Of a DNA stretch of 64,000 bases, positions 24,286-32,262 are shown piece by piece. The stretch is from an uncultured Bacteroidales bacterium. GTDB taxonomy: Bacteria; Bacteroidota; Bacteroidia; Bacteroidales; Paludibacteraceae. The notes under the pieces were generated by a model. It saw only the letters and a program-made list of their open reading frames with translations. It was not told the origin of the DNA and ran no database searches. A program made the position numbers and the translations under genes. How positions within the stretch are numbered: the stretch's first letter is position 1; the number at the start of each line of letters is the position of its first letter. The DNA lies in contig CACWZZ010000004.1 in assembly GCA_902765485.1 (NCBI GenBank), forward strand, positions 32,461 through 96,460. The letters are read 5' to 3'.

Positions 24286-24756
24286 ATGCGAATTGGTTTT
24301 GGATATGATGTACATCAATTTTCCCCTGACCGCAAACTGTGGTTAGGGGGAATTGAGGTACCGTCCGACAAAGGACTGCTCGGTCATTCGGATGCCGATG
24401 TGGTCATCCATGCGCTATGCGATGCACTTCTCGGAGCCGCCGCTATGCGCGATATAGGATATCATTTCCCGGATACGAAAGGCAATGAGTACGAAGGGAT
24501 CGATTCGAAGATTCTGCTCCGGCGTGTGATGGCAATGCTCCGCGAAGCGGGATACGAGTTCGGCAACTGCGACATCACCATTGCTGCGCAAGCACCCAAA
24601 CTGAATCCGTATATTGATGCGATGCAGGCTTGTCTGGCGGAAGTGATGGGCGTAGAGCCTAATCAAGTGAGCCTCAAGGCTACCACCACAGAGCATTTGG
24701 GTTTTGTAGGACGCGAAGAAGGCATTGCCGCTTATGCGGTAGCTCTGATTAATTGA
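24286..24756 (+). CDS. ispF: 2-C-methyl-D-erythritol 2,4-cyclodiphosphate synthase
   Basis: The 156-residue trimeric zinc enzyme of the non-mevalonate isoprenoid pathway begins RIGFGYDVHQF (metal-binding Asp and His) and contains GHSDADVVIHALCDALLG and the TTTEHLGFVGREEGI region. It is intact. The TGA stop codon is the first unit of a TGAGAAT repeat tract. Confidence 0.97.
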   Translation: MRIGFGYDVHQFSPDRKLWLGGIEVPSDKGLLGHSDADVVIHALCDALLGAAAMRDIGYHFPDTKGNEYEGIDSKILLRRVMAMLREAGYEFGNCDITIAAQAPKLNPYIDAMQACLAEVMGVEPNQVSLKATTTEHLGFVGREEGIAAYAVALIN

Positions 24757-24810
24757 GAATTGAGAATGGAGAATTGAGAATTGAGAATAGAGAATGGAGA
24801 ATTGAAAGAT
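24753..24810. repeat. TGAGAAT heptamer tract after ispF
   Basis: About eight units with TGGAGAAT and TAGAGAAT variants fill the whole ispF to next-gene interval. Confidence 0.9.
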
Positions 24811-25135
24811 GAAAGGATTATTACTGACCATATCGCTTTCGTTGCTGACCGACCTTTTCCAGCTCGGCGGTGCTCCTCATGTGGAGTATCAGGACAGCGT
24901 CTATGAGCGCATCGCGCTGACAGACAGTACTTCGCTGGAGGTGTATCGCTGCCAGGACTCCACCCTTGTCGTCTTCACTGCCTGCGCGCCCCAGTGTTCC
25001 TCGTGCGCGCGTGTATATAATAAGGAGTGGCAGCTTATTCGTACTGTCACCCCTCCATTCACATCTATCTTTCCCCTTGCCACCATTGAGAATGGCAAGA
25101 TCATCTGGAAGAATAATGATTCCTGGGAATACTAA
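24809..25135 (+). CDS. Small exported cysteine-containing protein, unknown
   Basis: The 108 residues begin with a hydrophobic leader (MKGLLLTISLSLLTDLF) and carry a cysteine cluster CAPQCSSCARVY around residue 65, suggestive of disulfides or metal binding. No family is recognised. It lies directly after the heptamer tract downstream of ispF and ends just before the convergent sufE. Confidence 0.55.
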   Translation: MKGLLLTISLSLLTDLFQLGGAPHVEYQDSVYERIALTDSTSLEVYRCQDSTLVVFTACAPQCSSCARVYNKEWQLIRTVTPPFTSIFPLATIENGKIIWKNNDSWEY

Positions 25136-25146
25136 TCCCTAAACAC

Positions 25147-25569
25147 TCATCCCTCACTCAAGGCTAAAGCATACAGCTTCAGCTGTTTGAGCATGGCAGC
25201 AACGCCGTTCGAGCGCGTCGGGCTCAGGTGCTCACGCAGACCGATACGGTCAATGAAATAGAGGTCTGCCTTAGCAATCTCCTCCGGTGTATGACCGCTC
25301 AACACATGAATGAGCATGGCTACCATACCGCGCACCAAGAGTGCATCGGATTCGCCGTTGATGATCATCTTGCCGTCCTCCATCCGCGCAGTGAACCACA
25401 CTTGGGACTGGCACCCGTCGATTAAGTTCTGCGGCGTCTTGTCCTCTTCCGGGAAAGGATTTTTCTTCAGCTCTTGGGCATAATCTGCGATCATCTGGTA
25501 TCGATCCATCCAGTCGTCAAATGCCTCAAACTCCTCAATGATTTCGTCTTGTATTTCGTTGATACTCAT
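25147..25569 (-). CDS. sufE: SufE family sulfur acceptor
   Basis: The 140-residue protein accepts persulfide from the cysteine desulfurase SufS for Fe-S cluster assembly. The active-site Cys is in LIDGCQSQVWF (~50), the family hallmark. It is the last gene of a minus-strand run DUF349-ftsE-aroK-sufE, each overlapping the next by 4-8 nt. Confidence 0.95.
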   Translation of the reverse strand: MSINEIQDEIIEEFEAFDDWMDRYQMIADYAQELKKNPFPEEDKTPQNLIDGCQSQVWFTARMEDGKMIINGESDALLVRGMVAMLIHVLSGHTPEEIAKADLYFIDRIGLREHLSPTRSNGVAAMLKQLKLYALALSEG

Positions 25570-26108
25570 TTCTTTATAAACTCATATAGTTCTTCTGCGA
25601 TGCGTTCGTCCGAGTGCTCGTCGCATATATCCACATCCAATATATGATTCGCTCGCGCGTAGAACGGTTCGCGGGCTTCCAACTGCGGTGCGATAAAGGA
25701 CAGCAACTCTTCTTCCGTCCGTCCTTGTAACACAGGACGTTCGCTTAAGTCCGTCAAACTCAACCGTTTCGCCAGATGTTCGGGTTTCCAGCGGATATAA
25801 ATGCTGGTGCCTAACTCGCGCAGGCACTCCATGTTGTCTTCCCAGCACGGATAGCCGCCGCCCGTGGCGTAGATGATTTTGTCGAACGGCACTTGATCCG
25901 CCAGATCTTCCACAACGTATTTCTCCTTTTTGCGGAAATCCTCTATTCCGTACGTACGGATATAGTCGGCGGTAGAGAGACCGTGAATCTCTTTGAACGC
26001 TTCGTCCAAATCCACAAAATGCCAGCCGAGTTTCTCAGCCAGCATCCGTCCGGCGGTCGTTTTGCCCGCTCCCATGTACCCCACTAAATAAATCGGAAGT
26101 TCCATCAC
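25566..26108 (-). CDS. aroK: Shikimate kinase
   Basis: The 180-residue NMP-kinase-fold enzyme phosphorylates shikimate in chorismate synthesis. It has a Walker A motif GYMGAGKTT, the shikimate-binding DLDEAFKE and GGGYPCW, and the lid LSERPVL. The start may be 26108 or the next codon. It overlaps both neighbours, so expression is coupled with ftsE and sufE. Confidence 0.95.
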   Translation of the reverse strand: MMELPIYLVGYMGAGKTTAGRMLAEKLGWHFVDLDEAFKEIHGLSTADYIRTYGIEDFRKKEKYVVEDLADQVPFDKIIYATGGGYPCWEDNMECLRELGTSIYIRWKPEHLAKRLSLTDLSERPVLQGRTEEELLSFIAPQLEAREPFYARANHILDVDICDEHSDERIAEELYEFIKK

Positions 26109-26767
26109 TCTTTGATCATTCCTTCGGCGAAGTAGAGTTTTCGTCCTACGTATTGCTCAGGCCAATGCACATTATGCGTACTCATCAGCACGGTAATTCC
26201 TGCTTGCGAGATCGCGTAGAGCAGATCCATGATTTCCCGTCCGGTCTCGGAGTCCAAGTTTCCCGTCGGTTCGTCCGCCAAGATCATCTCCGGCGAATTG
26301 AGTAGCGCGCGGGCAATGACCACACGCTGTTGCTCTCCACCCGATAGTTCGTACGGTTTCTTATACGCTTTGGTCTCCATGCCCACTTGCTCCAGAACTT
26401 CGCGCACATGATTTTTCATCAGCGTCTTGTCTTTCCATCCCGTAGCGCCCAGCACAAAGAGCAGGTTTTCTTCAACAGACCGGTCGGTCAGCAGTTTGTA
26501 GTCCTGGAAGATGATGCCTAATCGCCGACGGAGATACGGCAGTTTACGGCGTTTGATAGTGCGCATGTCGTAGTCCAACACGCGCGCTTCGCCGGCGCTA
26601 ATAGGCAGCGCGCCGTAGATCGTCTTCATCAGACTCGACTTGCCGCTACCCACTTTGCCCAACAGGTAAATCATCTCGCCGCTGCGGACGCTCAGGTTCA
26701 CGTCGTGCAGCACGATCTGGTCCGCCTGACGAATCTCTACGCCTTTGTATGCCAATAACTCATCCAT
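26105..26767 (-). CDS. ftsE: Cell-division ABC transporter ATP-binding protein FtsE
   Basis: This 220-residue ABC ATPase has a Walker [10 protein letters not shown], a Q-loop in IIFQDYKLL, the signature LSGGEQQ, Walker [13 protein letters not shown] and a switch His in STHN. The sequence between Walker A and the signature fits FtsE, which with FtsX controls peptidoglycan hydrolases at the septum. No ftsX is adjacent; in Bacteroidetes the two genes are often apart. Confidence 0.92.
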   Translation of the reverse strand: MDELLAYKGVEIRQADQIVLHDVNLSVRSGEMIYLLGKVGSGKSSLMKTIYGALPISAGEARVLDYDMRTIKRRKLPYLRRRLGIIFQDYKLLTDRSVEENLLFVLGATGWKDKTLMKNHVREVLEQVGMETKAYKKPYELSGGEQQRVVIARALLNSPEMILADEPTGNLDSETGREIMDLLYAISQAGITVLMSTHNVHWPEQYVGRKLYFAEGMIKE

Positions 26768-28043
26768 TATTCTCCGCGTCCATTTGTTGCTCGATCTCGG
26801 CTAAGCGTGCTTTGAGTTCCTCGATTTTCTTGCGCATGTCGTCCACGATCTTGTTGGCGCCTTTGCTCTTGGCGGTAAAGAAGAGGATGTTATTCTCCGC
26901 CGTCTTGATCTCTTGCACCAGTTTGTCGCGCAACTTACGCAGGTTTCCACCACCGGCAGTGATACGCTCTATGCGCTGTTTGCGGCGCTCTTCGCGCGCT
27001 TGCTCACGAGCCGCCTGACGCTCCAAGTATTCTTTGTGACGCTGTTCGCGGATCTTACGCTGTTCGCGCAGTTCACGGAAGAACTCTTTCTTGGTTTGGT
27101 AGAAACGGTCACACTCAGCGCGGAAAGCATCGTAGATAGATTGATTTTGCTTCTTTGGAGCAAAACCGATCTTGCGCCATTCGGCTTGCAATTCCTGCAC
27201 TTTCGCCGTTGCCTCTTCCCATTCTTTGACGCTCATCGGCACGCCGTTCACGATAGGCTCCATGATCTCCTTCATGCGGTCTATGATCGCTTGCTTTTTC
27301 TCGAGGTTCTCCTGCTCTTTGCGGTGCAACTCGTCGAAATAAGCCTGATGCTTCTTGTTGATGATGGTGGAGGCAGCTTTGAACCGCTCCCAGAGTCCCT
27401 CGCGCAGCTCACGCGCCACAGGACCTATCTCCGCCCATTCGTCGTGCAGTTGCTGCAACATGCGGCTGGCTTCCACGATATTCTCGTTCTGCTGCAGTTT
27501 CTCCGCAGCCTCACAGAGAAGGGTCTTCAACTCCAGATTCTTCTTGAAATCCAGATCCCGCAACTCGATGTTGATTTTCACGAGGTCATAGAATTGCTCC
27601 TGCAACTGCTGATAAGCCTTGCGGATCTCTTGCAGTTTGTCGGCAGCCACAGCTCCGGTAGCTTTCCATTCAGCCTGCAGCTCCTTCATCCGCTGGATGT
27701 TGGGCATGACGCCGTCCGCCGTAGCAGCATCTACCAACTGCTTCATCTCGTCCAAGATAGCCTGTTTCTTCTTCAGGTTCTCCGCCTGCTCTTTCGCCTG
27801 CGCAGCAGCTACCTCAGCCTTACGGGCTTTGTACTCGGCTAACAGAGCTTTGAATTGCTCCTCGTCTTTTCCCGTCTCCGGTAACTCGGCGCCGGCTTCC
27901 GCATCTGTCTCCGTTACTTCCTCCGCAGCTACCGAATAAAACTGCGTTTTCAGGTGATCCACTTGATCTTTTATTGCAGCCACATCCTCTGTTTCGAGCA
28001 GATGCCGCAACTCCTCAATAATTTCTTGTCTTGTGCTTGCCAT
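26760..28043 (-). CDS. DUF349 domain coiled-coil protein
   Basis: The 427-residue cytoplasmic protein consists almost wholly of charged helices, with repeated DUF349 units (W-x-x-x-G-E/P-V…LW-x-x-F-x-A patterns such as EWAEIGPVARELREGLWERFKAA and AEWRKIGFAPKKQNQSIYDAFR). Its function is unknown. It opens the operon with ftsE, aroK and sufE and has a textbook promoter at 28069-28100. Confidence 0.9.
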   Translation of the reverse strand: MASTRQEIIEELRHLLETEDVAAIKDQVDHLKTQFYSVAAEEVTETDAEAGAELPETGKDEEQFKALLAEYKARKAEVAAAQAKEQAENLKKKQAILDEMKQLVDAATADGVMPNIQRMKELQAEWKATGAVAADKLQEIRKAYQQLQEQFYDLVKINIELRDLDFKKNLELKTLLCEAAEKLQQNENIVEASRMLQQLHDEWAEIGPVARELREGLWERFKAASTIINKKHQAYFDELHRKEQENLEKKQAIIDRMKEIMEPIVNGVPMSVKEWEEATAKVQELQAEWRKIGFAPKKQNQSIYDAFRAECDRFYQTKKEFFRELREQRKIREQRHKEYLERQAAREQAREERRKQRIERITAGGGNLRKLRDKLVQEIKTAENNILFFTAKSKGANKIVDDMRKKIEELKARLAEIEQQMDAENNG

Positions 28044-28068
28044 AGATGTTATACATTATTTGCGCCTG

Positions 28069-28100
28069 CAAAGTTACTGCTTTTTTCTGGAATATGCAAG
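28069..28100 (-). promoter_or_regulatory. Promoter of the DUF349-ftsE-aroK-sufE operon
   Basis: TAACTTTG (28076-28069) and TTGCAT starting at 28099. The 17-nt spacer is identical to that of the promoter at 2167. Confidence 0.9.
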
Positions 28101-28205
28101 TATTTAATAATTTTTTACTAAATTAATCGTTCGAGCGAAGCGAGATAAGACGTATTTGCGTCATTTTACCCCCAAAATTTATGCAAGAATAGTATGTGCA
28201 CTCTG

Positions 28206-28278
28206 TATCAAAATTTGCAAAAATCATAAATTCTTTCTGATATATTTGTATATATCAAAATTTATTACTAATTTTGCA
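28206..28278 (+). repeat. 73-bp direct repeat (copy 1) carrying a promoter
   Basis: It matches 30598-30670 with one mismatch (T/C in TTGTATAT versus TTGCATAT). It includes a -7 box TAATTTTG (28269-28276) and an upstream element at 28245, and drives the WYL gene. Confidence 0.93.
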
Positions 28279-28296
28279 AGCCAAAAGAAAAACACA

Positions 28297-29286
28297 ATGC
28301 CGATAACCAAACAAAAACTCATACGACATTATGCTTTAGACCGCTGTTTGAGAAATCAGACACGGCGGTATTATATTGAGGATCTGCTATTGGAGTGTAA
28401 CAAGGCATTAGAGGCAAAAGATTGCCCCTCCATCAGTTTGCGGACCATCAAAAATGACCTGAATGAGTTTGAAACACTGTACAATACGGTTATCGCCCAT
28501 AATCCCGATAGTCACGGGCGTGTCTATTACCGCTACGAAGATCCGAAATTCAGTTTGCAACAATCGGTTTTATCGGACGATGAGGTAGCCAAACTGAAAG
28601 ATACGCTTCTGATGCTTAGTCGCTTCAAGGGCCTTCCGCAATTTGAGTGGATGACCGAGCTGGTAACGAAGATTGAAGCAAAACTGAATCTCAATGCGCA
28701 TACCGAATCGGTTATTGGTTTTGAGGCGAACGAGTATCTGCAAGGCTTGGAATATCTCGAACCGCTATTTGACTATATCAGTAATCAGCAGACAATAGAT
28801 ATTTCTTATCATCCGTACGACAAACCTGCTTTCGTTTGTACGATTCATCCGTATTATATCAAACAACACAACTCGCGGTGGTTCTTGCTTGCGATGAACA
28901 ACCAAACGCAGAAGATCATGCTTCTGGCGTTAGACCGGATACAGGAGATACACCTTTCTACTATCGCGTACGTACCCACGGAAATAGATTTCGCTGAGTA
29001 TTTTGATGATGTAATCGGAGTGACTATTCCGCAGGACACAGAACCGGAACATATACAGCTTCGTTTCTCACCTCATCGTCTGCCTTATGTGCTCTCAAAG
29101 CCTTTGCATCACTCGCAGAAGATCAAAGACAAAGAGCAAGGCATTATTGAGATAACCGTCATTCCAAACCGCGAATTGGAAGCGCAACTTCTTTGGTTCG
29201 GAGATGATGTCGAAGTGCTGCAACCGGAAACACTCCGCCAGCAAATAGCCGAAAAGATAGCAAAAATGCATGATTTATACAAATAA
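28297..29286 (+). CDS. WYL domain transcriptional regulator
   Basis: The 329-residue protein has an N-terminal winged-helix-like region (KQKLIRHYALDRCLRNQ…) and a WYL ligand-sensing domain in the middle (~135-220: YISNQQTIDISYHPYD…HPYYIKQHNSRWFLLAMN) followed by a WCX-like tail. WYL proteins often bind nucleotides or nucleic acid and regulate phage-defence loci, which fits the island context. Start 28297 was chosen because the promoter -7 box lies at 28269-28276. Confidence 0.9.
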   Translation: MPITKQKLIRHYALDRCLRNQTRRYYIEDLLLECNKALEAKDCPSISLRTIKNDLNEFETLYNTVIAHNPDSHGRVYYRYEDPKFSLQQSVLSDDEVAKLKDTLLMLSRFKGLPQFEWMTELVTKIEAKLNLNAHTESVIGFEANEYLQGLEYLEPLFDYISNQQTIDISYHPYDKPAFVCTIHPYYIKQHNSRWFLLAMNNQTQKIMLLALDRIQEIHLSTIAYVPTEIDFAEYFDDVIGVTIPQDTEPEHIQLRFSPHRLPYVLSKPLHHSQKIKDKEQGIIEITVIPNRELEAQLLWFGDDVEVLQPETLRQQIAEKIAKMHDLYK

Positions 29287-29311
29287 AGTACCTTAAAATA
29301 TCCATAATTAT

Positions 29312-30451
29312 ATGGCAGATATAGAGAAAATATCATCTTCTTTCCTTCCACAGGAATACCCTCATTGGCGCGACGAAATCATTTCCCTTATAGAACGTTC
29401 CAAACTGCAAGCCGTTCTCAATGTCAATAAAGAGATGCTTGCGCTCTATTGGAAGATCGGAAGTGACATTCTGCTCAAGCAAAAAGAGTTGGGATGGGGA
29501 GCACAAGTCATTAAGCAATTATCAAATGACTTACACCATCGTTTCCCAAATGATGACGGATACTCAGAGCGAAATCTGAAATACATGCGTCAATTTGCAG
29601 CAGAATATCCCGATTTCCCATTTGTGCAAGTCCCGCTTGCACAATTAGAAGGGGACGAATTTTGGCAAGTCGCGCTTGCCGAAAATGAAAACACACCAAT
29701 TTTGCAAGTGCCGCTTGCAAAATTAGAGAAAGATGGTGAAATATTTGTGCAAGTGCCGCTTGCACAAATTACTTGGTATCATCATATATCGTTACTGCCT
29801 AAGGTCAAATCGCTCCCTGAACGCGCGTTTTATATAATGGAAACAGCTGCCCAGGGATGGAGTCGCGATGTGATGTTGGCTAATGTGGCTGCCGGCTACA
29901 AGAATGCTAAAGGCAAAGCGATAACCAATTTCTGCGGCACGCTGCCTCCTGTTGATTCCGATTTTGCGCGATACGCGTTCAAAGATCCATATTCTTTTGG
30001 GTTCTTGGGCACACAAGAGTTAAAGAACGAGCGTGCTATCGAGGACAAACTGACAGAACATGTGGTTGAATTCCTAATGGAAATGGGACGCGGTTTTGCG
30101 TTTGTAGGAAGACAATATCGCATTATGGTAGATGGCGATGAATATAAGATGGATTTGTTGATGTATCATCTCAAAATGCATAGATATGTAGTTATTGAAT
30201 TAAAAGCGGTAGAGTTTATTCCCGAGTTCGTTAGTAAACTGAATTTCTATATCTCTGCCGTAGATGAATATATCAAAACACCGCAAGACAATCCCACTAT
30301 TGGTTTGCTGCTTTGTCCGACCAAAAGCAATGAGAAAGTACGGTTCTCGCTCCGTGGCTTTAGCCAACCGATGGGTGTCGCGGAATATGAGATTAAGCAA
30401 CTTATTGAAGAGGTCCAATCCGCCCTTCCTTCGATAGAAGATAAAGACTAA
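29312..30451 (+). CDS. DUF1016 (YhcG-type) PDDEXK nuclease-domain protein
   Basis: This 379-residue protein of the DUF1016 family has an N-terminal helical domain (~20-110) and a C-terminal restriction-endonuclease-like fold with YKMDLLMYH…YVVIELK, the D-(x)n-E-x-K catalytic set (~270-295). Family members occur in defence and mobile contexts and probably cut DNA. Four copies of FVQVPLAQ-type peptide lie between residues ~104 and 155 and are encoded by palindromes. It follows the WYL gene by 25 nt and is probably in the same transcript. Confidence 0.88.
   Translation: MADIEKISSSFLPQEYPHWRDEIISLIERSKLQAVLNVNKEMLALYWKIGSDILLKQKELGWGAQVIKQLSNDLHHRFPNDDGYSERNLKYMRQFAAEYPDFPFVQVPLAQLEGDEFWQVALAENENTPILQVPLAKLEKDGEIFVQVPLAQITWYHHISLLPKVKSLPERAFYIMETAAQGWSRDVMLANVAAGYKNAKGKAITNFCGTLPPVDSDFARYAFKDPYSFGFLGTQELKNERAIEDKLTEHVVEFLMEMGRGFAFVGRQYRIMVDGDEYKMDLLMYHLKMHRYVVIELKAVEFIPEFVSKLNFYISAVDEYIKTPQDNPTIGLLLCPTKSNEKVRFSLRGFSQPMGVAEYEIKQLIEEVQSALPSIEDKD
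29621..29769. repeat. Four palindromic hairpin repeats within the DUF1016 coding sequence
   Basis: Each copy reads NNGCAAG-loop5-CTTGCNN. Stems: 29622-29630/29636-29644 (TTGTGCAAG), 29661-29669/29675-29683 (GGCAAG core), 29700-29708/29714-29722 (TTTTGCAAG) and 29743-29753/29759-29769 (ATTTGTGCAAG). The arms differ between copies but remain complementary. Confidence 0.88.
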
Positions 30452-30510
30452 ATGCACGATTTATATTCGTAGTGCAAATAGGTTGCACCACAACGCAGTA
30501 GTTTGTAGCC

Positions 30511-30571
30511 AAATAATCCAGAAAAATGTATCAAAATTCATAAATCTGCATTCAAAGTGCAGATTTTTTTT
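30511..30571 (+). terminator. Terminator-like repeat (copy 1) after DUF1016
   Basis: AAATCTGCA (30542-30550) pairs with TGCAGATTT (30558-30566) and is followed by T8. The surrounding ~60 nt recur at 31170-31229. Confidence 0.8.
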
Positions 30572-30597
30572 GTATGAAGATCCTCTGCCCGTCTCTC

Positions 30598-30670
30598 TAT
30601 CAAAATTTGCAAAAATCATAAATTCTTTCTGATATATTTGCATATATCAAAATTTATTACTAATTTTGCA
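30598..30670 (+). repeat. 73-bp direct repeat (copy 2) carrying a promoter
   Basis: The second copy of the repeat at 28206-28278. Its TAATTTTG (30661-30668) starts transcription of the nucleotidyltransferase gene. Confidence 0.93.
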
Positions 30671-30683
30671 GCGCAAAATCATT

Positions 30684-31004
30684 ATGACACAGAATAACAA
30701 CATAGTAGAGCAAATCAAAACCCTTGGAAAGCAGGTTCTTCCTAAGGGCAGCCATTTGTTGTTATATGGTTCCCGCGCGCGAGGCGATAACCGCCCCGAT
30801 TCTGACTGGGATTTGTTGGTATTGCTGAACCGTCAACAGAATGTAAATGCAGATTTCGCCAACATTTCTTACCCGCTGATGGAACTTGGTTTTGATTTAG
30901 GGCAGTACTTTAGTGTTCATACCTATTCACAAGAAGAATGGAATAGCATGAACTTTATGCCGTTTTATAAGAATGTCGAACACGATAAAATTCAATTAGT
31001 ATGA
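30684..31004 (+). CDS. MNT-type minimal nucleotidyltransferase (antitoxin of a HEPN pair)
   Basis: The 106-residue pol-beta-superfamily nucleotidyltransferase has GSRARGD…DSDWDLLV, the nucleotide-binding GS and the two catalytic acidic residues. Proteins of this size precede a HEPN RNase toxin and inactivate it by nucleotide transfer. The gene ends in ATGA with the start of a HEPN-type frame, but that partner is deleted (31001-31074). The start at 30684 follows the promoter; an in-frame earlier ATG would be inside it. Confidence 0.87.
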   Translation: MTQNNNIVEQIKTLGKQVLPKGSHLLLYGSRARGDNRPDSDWDLLVLLNRQQNVNADFANISYPLMELGFDLGQYFSVHTYSQEEWNSMNFMPFYKNVEHDKIQLV

Positions 31005-31074
31005 GTCTAACACGGCTCCACGCATTGAACAAACGAAGCAATTTATAGATAAGATATTGGGTCTTATACAATAG
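31001..31074 (+). pseudogene. HEPN toxin remnant with an internal deletion
   Basis: The start MSLT, coupled by ATGA to the nucleotidyltransferase gene, matches the usual N-terminus of Bacteroidetes HEPN partners. After a few codons the reading frame changes to RIEQTKQFIDKILGLIQ-stop (31021-31074), which looks like the C-terminal helix of the same family. Roughly 100 codons with the RNase motif (R-x4-6-H) are missing. The antitoxin-like partner is intact. Confidence 0.68.
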
Positions 31075-31270
31075 TCCCCGTCACTTACTGACGTGAAACA
31101 GGAGTGCTGACACTGACAGCGTAAAAAAGCGGTGACATAAACAAGATATAAACAATGTAGTACTTTTGTAAATAATCCGGAAAGTGTATCAAAATTTATA
31201 AATCTGCATTCAATGTGCAGATTTTTTTGTCTATTGTCTTACTACTTTTGTCTAAAAATCTTTGATTATA
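31075..31270. other. Short gene-free interval
   Basis: No gene is seen between the HEPN remnant and the caspase promoter. It contains only the second terminator-like repeat (31170-31229). Confidence 0.6.
31170..31229 (+). terminator. Terminator-like repeat (copy 2)
   Basis: AAATCTGCA (31200-31208) and TGCAGATTT (31216-31224) plus T-run. It is homologous to 30511-30571, including the flanking AAATAATCC…GTATCAAAATT words. Confidence 0.8.
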
Positions 31271-31302
31271 TTTGCATATGTCAGAAAAAAGTTGTACCTT
31301 TG
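31271..31302 (+). promoter_or_regulatory. Promoter of the caspase-sigma operon
   Basis: TTGCAT at 31272 and TACCTTTG at 31295, spacer with AGAAAAAAG. Confidence 0.88.
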
Positions 31303-31356
31303 CACGCAAATGGCAAAAGAGATAGGTTTTAAGATTCTAAACTTTTAGCATCGGTC

Positions 31357-32262
31357 ATGCAATTATCCAAATTTTGTTTACATATTTTTGTTTTGGGTAT
31401 TATATTGATGAGTAATAGCCTATTTGCCTTTTCTGAATCCAGAGCACTACTAGTTGGTATTTCGCAGTATTCAAAATATAAAAATAGTCAATGGAATGAT
31501 ATCAATGGAGCTAACGATATTCGGATTCTCAAAACGATTATGCAATCAAAGGGGTTTTCTATTGACACGCTTGTTAATGCAACTGCGACAGCGGCTAATA
31601 TTCGTCAAGCATTTGAAACGTTAACCATGACTTGCAAGCCTAATGATACTATTTATATCCATTTATCAGGTCATGGACAACCGTATGAAGATATAAATGG
31701 AGACGAACAAGACGGATGGGATGAGTCCTTTGTTCCTATTGATGCTTCGATGTACTATCGCAAAGGTATTTACGAAGGAGACAAACACATTTTAGATGAT
31801 GAGTTAAATGCATTCTTTAACAAGATAAGAGAGAAAATCGGACAAAAAGGCATGTTATTGGTTGTGATAGATGCTTGTCATTCGGGAACAATGTCGCGGG
31901 AAGAAAATGATGCACCTTTTGATGATGATGCACCTGTGCGAGGAACTTATATTGGATTTTCAGAAGACAAGATCTTCCGTCCTATCCGAGAACAAGAAAC
32001 ATCATACCATTATGTGTTGCAATCAAACAAAAACATGTCTCCGATTATCGTTCTCGAAGCCTGTCAAGCGTGGCAACAAAACACAGAAGTGCAGATTGAT
32101 GGAATATATTATGGTCCATTGAGTTATGCATTATATAAGGAACTCAAAAATAAGTCTTTCAAACAAGTGATACAAAATATCAATGCGGTGGGAGAAACCA
32201 TGCAACGTGTATTACCTAATTGGAGAAAGCAACATATTGTAGTAGAAACAAGCATAAAATGA
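31357..32262 (+). CDS. Exported caspase-family (C14) cysteine protease
   Basis: The 301-residue protein has an N-terminal signal peptide (FCLHIFVLGIILMSNSLFAFS) and one caspase-fold domain. The catalytic dyad is visible: His106 in YIHLSGHGQ and Cys174 in VIDACHSGT. A Ca2+-type acidic stretch DINGDEQDGWDE lies between them. It is probably periplasmic or outer-membrane facing. Its TGA overlaps the ATG of the sigma-factor gene, so protease and sigma are made together. It is the first gene of the caspase/sigma/anti-sigma/CHAT cluster. Confidence 0.9.
   Translation: MQLSKFCLHIFVLGIILMSNSLFAFSESRALLVGISQYSKYKNSQWNDINGANDIRILKTIMQSKGFSIDTLVNATATAANIRQAFETLTMTCKPNDTIYIHLSGHGQPYEDINGDEQDGWDESFVPIDASMYYRKGIYEGDKHILDDELNAFFNKIREKIGQKGMLLVVIDACHSGTMSREENDAPFDDDAPVRGTYIGFSEDKIFRPIREQETSYHYVLQSNKNMSPIIVLEACQAWQQNTEVQIDGIYYGPLSYALYKELKNKSFKQVIQNINAVGETMQRVLPNWRKQHIVVETSIK

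Noticed and set aside
23185-24318. 377-residue minus-strand frame opposite porV
   Set aside because: porV is clearly the real gene and the reverse frame has no motifs.
26913-27842. 309-residue plus-strand frame opposite the DUF349 gene
   Set aside because: The apparent hydrophobic frame is the complement of a charged coiled coil.
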